Source of the DNA: Siphonodentalium dalli
Taxonomy: Eukaryota; Mollusca; Scaphopoda; Gadilida; Siphonodentaliidae
Assembly: GCA_032622095.1 (NCBI GenBank)
Contig: CP136063.1
Location: 88,393,980-88,457,979, forward strand
DNA length: 64,000 nucleotides
Direction of reading: 5' to 3'
The notes under the pieces were generated by a model. The model saw only the letters and a program-made list of their open reading frames with translations. It searched no databases and was not told the DNA's origin. Positions 57,782 through 64,000 of the stretch are shown here, in pieces. The translations under genes and the position numbers were made by a program. Numbering within the stretch: the first letter of the stretch is position 1; the number at the start of each line of letters is the position of its first letter.

Positions 57782-58842
57782 TAGCTCAACTTACTTTGTA
57801 AGTTTGAGCTATTGCCATGGTTTGGCGTCCGTCGTCCGTGTGTGCGTGTGTCCGTCAACAATTTCATTTGGCGCGGGCTACAGGTCGTACCTTTGGTCTA
57901 ATATTTATGAAATTTGTCATGAATGTTGACATTGACATGTAGATGGGAACGATGCATTTTGGGGTCATTCGGTCAAAAAACATGGCCGCTGGCAGCCATC
58001 TTGGATTTCAAAATTCAATCCATTGGTGCGGGCTACAGGTCGTACTGTTCGTCTGATCATCATGAAATTTGTCATGGATCTTAATATTGACATGTAGATG
58101 GGAACGAGTGATTTTGGGGTTGTTCGGCCAAAAAACATGGCCGCCAGCAGCCATCTTGGATTTTACTCTTTGCATGACTAAATCCTTTGGCGCGGGCTAC
58201 AGGTCGTAGCTTTGGTCTGATCTTTATGAAATTTGTCATGCATGTTGACATTGACATGTAGATGGGAACGAGTCATTTTGGGGTCATTCGGTCAAAAAAC
58301 ATGGCCGCTGGTGGCCATCTTGGATTTCAAAATTCAATCCATTGGCGCGGGCTACAGGTCGTACTGTTTGTCTGATCATCATGAACTTTGTCATTAATGT
58401 TAATATTGACATGTAGATGAGAACGAGTGATTTTGGGGTCATTCGGCCAAAAAACATGGCCGCCAGCAGCCATCTTGGATTTTACTCTTTGCATGACTAA
58501 ATCCTTTGGCGCGGGCTACAGGTCGTAGCTTTGTTCGGAACTTTATGAAATTTGTCATAGATGTTAACAATGAAATGTCATTTTGGGGTAATTCGGAAAA
58601 ATACATGGCTGCCGGTGGCCATTTTATAATTTACTCTTTGCATCACTAAATCCTTTGGCACACCATAATCACCACATCCCTGATTCGATCATTATGAAAC
58701 CTGTCATGAATGTTGATATTGACATGTACATCTTGTCTTACTTAGACATTTCAATTATAGCACCTTTCCTATTCCTCCATTTACTGTCAACTATTAAATT
58801 ATTCCCCTAAGTTGAGCTACAGTGTCATTGACACTTTCATTA
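57782..58842 (-). mobile_element. Tandem-unit element T1, inverted copy (about 5 units)
   Basis: Reverse complement of 13113-15407, with GGGCTACAGGTCGTA recurring near 57878, 58029, 58194, 58348 and 58516. Edges are TTAGCTCAACTTACTTTG and GTGTCATTGACACTTTCATT. GTCCGTCGTCCGTGTGTG lies at one edge. Confidence 0.75.
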
Positions 58843-58849
58843 TATGCCC

Positions 58850-60720
58850 AGTTTGAAAAAACGGTCGTATTATGTAAATGGGTTGTCCATCCGTCGTTCG
58901 TCCGTCATCTGTCTGCTTTTGGTTTCCGGATGATAACCTTAGATTGAATCGAGTGAACTGAACCAAATTTGGTATGTTAGTTTACCACACCAAAATACAG
59001 ATGAAGTTCGAATATGGGTTTCGTCTGCATGATTTTGACTGAGTTATGCCCCTTTTTCGACTTAGACTTTACCTGATTTGCGGTTTCCGGATGATAACTT
59101 TAGATTGAATCAAGTGAACTGAACAAAATTTGGTATATTGGTTTACCACCCCAAAATACAGATCAAGTTCGAATATGGGTTTCGTCCACATTATTTTGAC
59201 TGAGTTATGTCCCTTTTTCGACTTAGATTTTACCTGATTTGCGGTTTCCGGATGATAACTTTAGATTGAATCAAGTGAACTGAAAAAAATTTGTTATGCA
59301 GTTAAACTTCGTTAAGTCGAATCGCAAGGGCCGTTTGATTACTTTGAGTTATCCATGTGTTCGACTTAACCATTTCGACCATTTGGTGACCCAAAATTCC
59401 AACTAGTCGAATTAACTTAGACCCGAAAATAATTGTTTTCAACCTTGTGCACGCTATATACTCGCGCTAGATCAATAGCCAGCGACTATGCTGATCATAT
59501 ACAACAGACGGGATATTAGTTCTGATTATTTATTGAATAATGTAATAAAACACAGAATATGACAGCAAAAAATCAACAAATTCGCGGTAGAGATAACAAA
59601 AGTACATTTCATTTGACCTGGAAGTGGTTACCATGAATAGTATTTACAAAAATTAGGATTCAGGACTGGAAATGACTGGTGATCAAGGACAGTGGTTTCT
59701 GCATATATTTAGTCGTTGAATCTTTCTTCAGTTTATCGCTGATTTCCAGCATTTTCATTACTCGTCGGCTGTGTTTGCTTACATCATCATATATCGCATT
59801 ACAAGGTCACAGTCATGCATTGCGTCATCTTGCGTTCCTTTGCCACCAATCGCTGCAAAAAGCCGTTCTTCGATGTTTTTAACACATCCATGTTTTCTTT
59901 CCGTTTGGAACATTGTTTTCGTTTTGGGAAGACATGACTTAATGAAATTATTTTCTATATCAAGCGGTTTAAATATGATTTTTCATTTCGTCTGTCAACA
60001 TATACTAATGCATTAGGACAAACAAAGACTCTAAGAAACATCACAGCTTTTTATGCAATTGAATGGAAACACACTGCGTTAAAATCACATGGCGATGTGT
60101 CGCCGACGGCACTTCGACTTAACCATAGTAATTAGTGTTATAAGTTGGCTGGTGGGACAAAATATTGTTTCGCCTTAAGCGGGCATTTCGACTTATCCAC
60201 CTCGACTTAACTGTGATTATTATATTGGCTTTGCACACAAGCTCAGCCGGGACCAGGCAATGGCTTCAACTTAAGTGGGGTATTCGAGTTACCGACGTTC
60301 GACTTAACGAAGTTTGACTGTATTAATTTACCACCCTAAAATACAGATCAAGTTCCAATATGGGTTTAGTCCGCATGATTTTGACTGAGTTATGCCCCTT
60401 TTTCGACTTAGATTTTACCTGATTTGCAGTTTCCGGATGATAACTTTAGATTGTATCAAGTGAACTGAACCAAATTTGGAATATTAGTGTACCACCCCGA
60501 AATACAGATCATGTTCAAATATGGGTTTAGTCCCCTTGAATTTGACTGAGTTATGCCCCTTTTTCGACATAGATTTTATTTTTGTTATTATTTCGTCTTA
60601 GGTCAAAGGTTTCAAACAAATGAATTAAACCTTGCCCCACTCTACTCCAGAAACGGGCGTATTATGCCACGCCCCGACGGCATGCTCTTGTTCATTTGGA
60701 GGGTGCTCAGGATTAATTAG
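58850..60720 (+). repeat. Tandem-unit element T3 interrupted by a pogo-like insertion
   Basis: Units of about 150 bases with GTTTCCGGATGATAAC and GAGTTATGCCCCTTTTTCGA, near 58920, 59090, 59245 (broken by the insertion) and 60430. It opens with GTCCATCCGTCGTTCGTCC and ends near GGGCGTATTATGCCACGCCC. Confidence 0.65.
59299..60320 (+). mobile_element. pogo/Tigger-like non-autonomous element nested in a tandem array
   Basis: Ends CAGTTAAACTTCGTTAAGTC and GACTTAACGAAGTTTGACTG form a terminal inverted repeat, with TA on the right and TG (probable mutated TA) on the left. It interrupts the third unit of the 58900-60560 array. GTTCGACTTAACCA-like segments recur inside. No transposase frame of useful length is open; short frames in the middle are not recognised. 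Confidence 0.78.
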
Positions 60721-60861
60721 TAGATGGCAGTATGATGAAAAGATACTACAAGTGCAGAAGAATTCATATTTGTTGGTGGTAAATGTTCAGATAATAAGTT
60801 CAACAAATGACCTATTGGTTGTAGTTATTATTTTATCACTTTCTAACGGATACAAGCCTTG

Positions 60862-61030
60862 AAATAGCGTGCCTGTCATTTGCAGAATGAGGTCCCCAGA
60901 GGGTGAATTTAGCAGAATGAGGTTCCCAGAGTGTGAATTTGGTGATGCTAGCCCACTATGCGGGGTAGCATCACTAAATTCACCCTCTGGGGACCTCATT
61001 CTGCAAATGACAGACACACTATTTCAAGGC
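60862..61030 (+). mobile_element. Palindromic element (family P4), copy 1
   Basis: Inverted arms with GAATGAGGTCCCCAGAGGGT and ACCCTCTGGGGACCTCATTC, outer ends CCTTGAAATAG and CTATTTCAAGG. The left arm carries a partial internal duplication. Confidence 0.75.
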
Positions 61031-61205
61031 TTGAACGGATAACTCTTATCAATGAGTATTTATTTAGAATAGAAAAAATTAATATTCATGTTGAATTGCT
61101 CTGAACATAAAGATCATTGAGTAGAATAAATTCAATTATAATTTTTGAGAAGAGCTACGGTTTCGTGTGTGGTACAGTGAGTCATCAATATAAGATCATC
61201 ACTAT

Positions 61206-61330
61206 TAAGCCTGCAAATAGTGTGTATGTCATTTGATGAATGAGGTCCCCAGAGGGTGAATTTAATGATGCTATCCCGCAGGCTAGCATCACCAAATTCA
61301 CCCTCTGGGGACCTCATTCTGCTTAGGCCT
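61206..61330 (+). mobile_element. Palindromic element (family P4), copy 2
   Basis: The same arms around GATGCTATCCCGCAGGCTAGCATC, without the repeated left arm of copy 1. Confidence 0.72.
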
Positions 61331-61499
61331 CATCTGCTGGGAAGTACCTATAGTCTCAAATTAACATTGTTTTTAGTTACTTGTTCCCTTCTGGGAAGTT
61401 TTTGCAGAAGATAAAATGCATAATCAAGGTGATTAATGGGTGAATATATCCCAAATTCAAGTGGGGAACTTTAATTTGATCATAGGTCTCCCATAGCAG

Positions 61500-61632
61500 T
61501 TGAGGCCTAAGCAGAATGAGCTTCCAAAAGGGTGAATTTGGTGATGTTAACCCGCCATGCAAGATAGCGTCACTAAATTCATCCTCTGGGGACTTCATTC
61601 TGCAAATGACAGACACACTATTTGCAGGCATG
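61500..61632 (+). mobile_element. Palindromic element (family P4), copy 3
   Basis: Diverged third copy within 750 bases, bounded by GGCCTAAGCAGAATGAG and CTATTTGCAGGC. Confidence 0.7.
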
Positions 61633-61639
61633 ATCACTA

Positions 61640-63597
61640 CAACCCCATCACTGGTCATAGCTAAGGTTATGACCCAAATTGAGGGAAATTCTGAAAGAAA
61701 AAAAAAAATATATAATATTCTTGTGTATCTAAAGTAGTTTTGAGTGAGTATGAAAAAAAAATTAAACAAAATCTTCAATTAAAGTGATGTGAAACACGGC
61801 GGTAGGGTGATAAATATAGATGGAGAATAATCTTGTTCAAAGTAGTTATCTGTACAAATATTATGTCTAAATTGATAACACACAACATTATTCTTATATA
61901 TTAATTAAATGCAGTGACTGCCGATGGCGAAATTGTTTTCGTTAGTTTATCGCTGATATAAGCATCCCGATTCGAGTAGTAAATATTTACAATTTAGCGT
62001 AGTTCAGACAATTTTTTCTATGGAGTGGTATGGTCGATTTGCTTGAGATTTTCGGTGATGTTAGTAGAATGCTATATTCGTCCAGTTGACATGGCACCTG
62101 AATACTAGATTGTCAGTTTCATTCACCCGAACAAGTACATAATATGTCTTTAACATAATAAGTGATTTCATCAAGTTAATCATACTGACTAAAAAAGCCA
62201 CAGAAGGCCTTTGAAGTGGGTTCATGTGAAATAACATAAAAGTCTGTAAAAAAAGTATATGTAAAACAGAATGACTGTTCTTATTTTCATTATTAGTAAC
62301 TCTCCAATAACGAGAGTTATGTCAAAACCATTGTTATGTAAACATTACTGTAACAGTGGAATTACCGATAAAATTCCAATTAGTCCAATAAGATATCAAA
62401 GTTTAATTAAAACTTGATGGTAACCATAGGAAAAGGTCAAATCATAGAAAAATATTCTGAACATATTAGACATATTAAGACTAAAATATTTTAATCTACT
62501 ACACAATTAGTGATGTTTGTTGACAAATTAAAGTAACATCGTTATTGGAGAACTATCAATAATGAATATAAGAACACTGTTGATCTATTTCTCCATGTTC
62601 CTCTTAGTGGTGATGTTTTTACGGAATTTTATAATTTTAGCACATTTGCCCAATGCCGAGTGTCTTGGGTCGCTTTAAGTGACTATATTATATGTACCTT
62701 GTTTCTTTCAATGTTCCAGGTTAGGATATGGGAATCGGCCAATCCTAATACATTATCTGATTCTCCATTCGGATGCCACAATATACTGGAATGATAATTT
62801 TTTCAACTATTATTACCAAAACACACAAGAATACCATCTGGTGTTGCTCATATTTGTTGCTCATATTCCACTTAAAAGTTGGGATAATGTTGTTTTACGT
62901 TGAAGCCCCGTATAAATGTCTTTCTATATCGGCGTTTAGTGTTGTTGACCCGCTCATCTAAAATCACAATAACTGTAATAATATGTCACAATTGTGACAG
63001 TAAACCAGTTTATTCCATAGAAGATATTATATTTGTTCGGAAATCCACAAGAATTTCCAACTGAAAGTAGTAATGTAATGTGAAAAATAGATATTATCAT
63101 ATTGTTTACATAACTACGAATTCATTTGACCTCGCGAGGTGACAGTGTGAATTAAATGAAAACAAAGTGAGGTTACTTGGCAGTTTTCCTAATATAAATA
63201 GATGCATATGTATAGTTACCGTCTAAGATCTGGGTTTGACAATTGTTATAAATGGAAGTTTGCCACTAACAGAGCTTTCAGAAGAGGACTGGTGATGTTC
63301 AGTCTCCATTCTAGAGTTACCCTTTATATTTCTTTTATCTGGGCATACAGGGATTTTTTAACATTTCTTGGGGAATGGTTCCGGGCCCTTTACATAGGAT
63401 ATCATGCATCATAGATCTTAAAATTGGGAATATATATAAAGAATATAGGAACAAAATTTTCTTACGAAACTCAGTATAATCAAACATTTTAATGTAAATC
63501 TTAGATTTGTTATTGCTATTTTATGAAAATAGAGTGAGAGGACTCAAAAATCGTCATAAAATGAATAGGAATTCCTATTTTTTGTTACAAATACAAG
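61640..63597. other. EIPR1 intron or upstream sequence
   Basis: No EIPR1 exon was recognised here on the minus strand. Apart from the dispersed repeat at 61960-62420, nothing was identified. Confidence 0.4.
61960..62420 (+). repeat. Dispersed repeat, copy 2
   Basis: Counterpart of 48380-49000. No coding potential recognised. Confidence 0.5.
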
Positions 63598-63915
63598 TAG
63601 AGTTGCCACGACAATGAGTTTCAGGATCGATGAATTGACCATTATGGTCAACAGTTAGTCGATTAATCGTTCATATATGCGGCCTATATTACACCAGGTA
63701 AACAAGTGAAAATGCAAAATTACAATGACTACTTTACATCCAGCACAGTTACCCTGCCTGTCATCGGCCACCTAAACTCCAATTTGCACGGCCGGTAAAT
63801 GCCCTCCTCATCGCTATTCCCGCGGGCAAGATATTTTAAAAATATCTGTCCAGTCAATTAAAGTTCCCCGTGAATATGCATCACGGTGTCAATTGAAGGC
63901 ATGTGGAAAACATAA
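63598..63915 (-). mobile_element. hAT-like non-autonomous element, inverted partial copy
   Basis: Reverse-complement relative of 3634-4160, beginning TAGAGTTGCCACGACAATGAG-like and including TTAGTCGATTAATCGTTCA and the GGCCTATATTACACC block. Similarity fades near 63910. Confidence 0.6.
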
Positions 63916-64000
63916 TTTATAAACAATGGCAAGGCCATACATGACATAAAAGGCACAGGAAGCCAATGGTCTGCCATGGGCCGTGAGAAAATGTCACACA

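Noticed and set aside
59679-60016. Frames inside the pogo-like element, considered as a transposase remnant
   Set aside because: No DDE or HTH motif could be seen on either strand.
57420-64000. Upstream EIPR1 exons
   Set aside because: Searched by eye on the minus strand for the conserved N-terminal WD40 motifs; none found, though a short exon could be missed.

Overview
This is a stretch of a repeat-rich metazoan nuclear genome, most likely a bivalve or another marine lophotrochozoan. The evidence is split genes with GT/AG introns, a CR1-type non-LTR retrotransposon with a PHD finger, a DIRS-type element, and many non-autonomous elements made of 130-165 bp tandem units with (ACGG)n tracts. 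That last architecture is known from oyster and other mollusc genomes. The species cannot be fixed from the window. Real coding content is small; most short open frames are chance or lie inside repeats.

Genes. The 3' half of one conserved gene, EIPR1 (TSSC1, a WD40 protein of the EARP/GARP tethering system), runs on the minus strand in four exons: 57410-57274, 56338-56171, 55774-55610 and 32847-32673. Reading phase is kept at every junction; upstream exons lie right of the window. Its last intron is 22.8 kb long. Inside it, on the opposite strand, sit one of two paralogous intronless VWA-domain genes (44632-45846), a nearly intact CR1-like retrotransposon (38529-41765) and, on the minus strand, a truncated DIRS-like element (50941-52299). 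The other VWA paralogue (24926-26098) lies 3' of EIPR1.

Duplication. The two VWA genes belong to a direct segmental duplication: about 23.1-27.3 kb matches about 30.8-46.8 kb. The second copy has been stretched by insertions. Comparing the copies gives empty and filled sites for several mobile elements, which shows TTAA target duplications for two families and a 6-bp duplication for a third.

Layout. 0-5 kb: dispersed MITEs (a palindromic TA-flanked family, a hAT-like element). 5-6 kb: a tandem-unit element with ACGG tracts. 7.5-12.1 kb: a large interrupted inverted repeat. 13.1-15.4 kb: an array of about thirteen 150-165 bp units with higher-order structure; a shorter copy of the same element lies inverted at 57.8-58.8 kb. 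17.7-18.7 kb: two abutting foldbacks. 19.8-23 kb: MITE, CR1 tail fragment, SINE. 23.1-27.3 kb: duplication copy 1. 27.5-29.6 kb: G/C homopolymer tracts and hairpin repeats. 30.8-46.8 kb: duplication copy 2 with EIPR1's last exon. 46.9-55.5 kb: MITEs, DIRS remnant, foldback. 55.6-57.4 kb: three EIPR1 exons. 57.4-64 kb: EIPR1 intron or upstream sequence filled with repeats, including a pogo-like element nested in a tandem array.

No CRISPR array, prokaryotic operon, rRNA or intact tRNA gene was seen.
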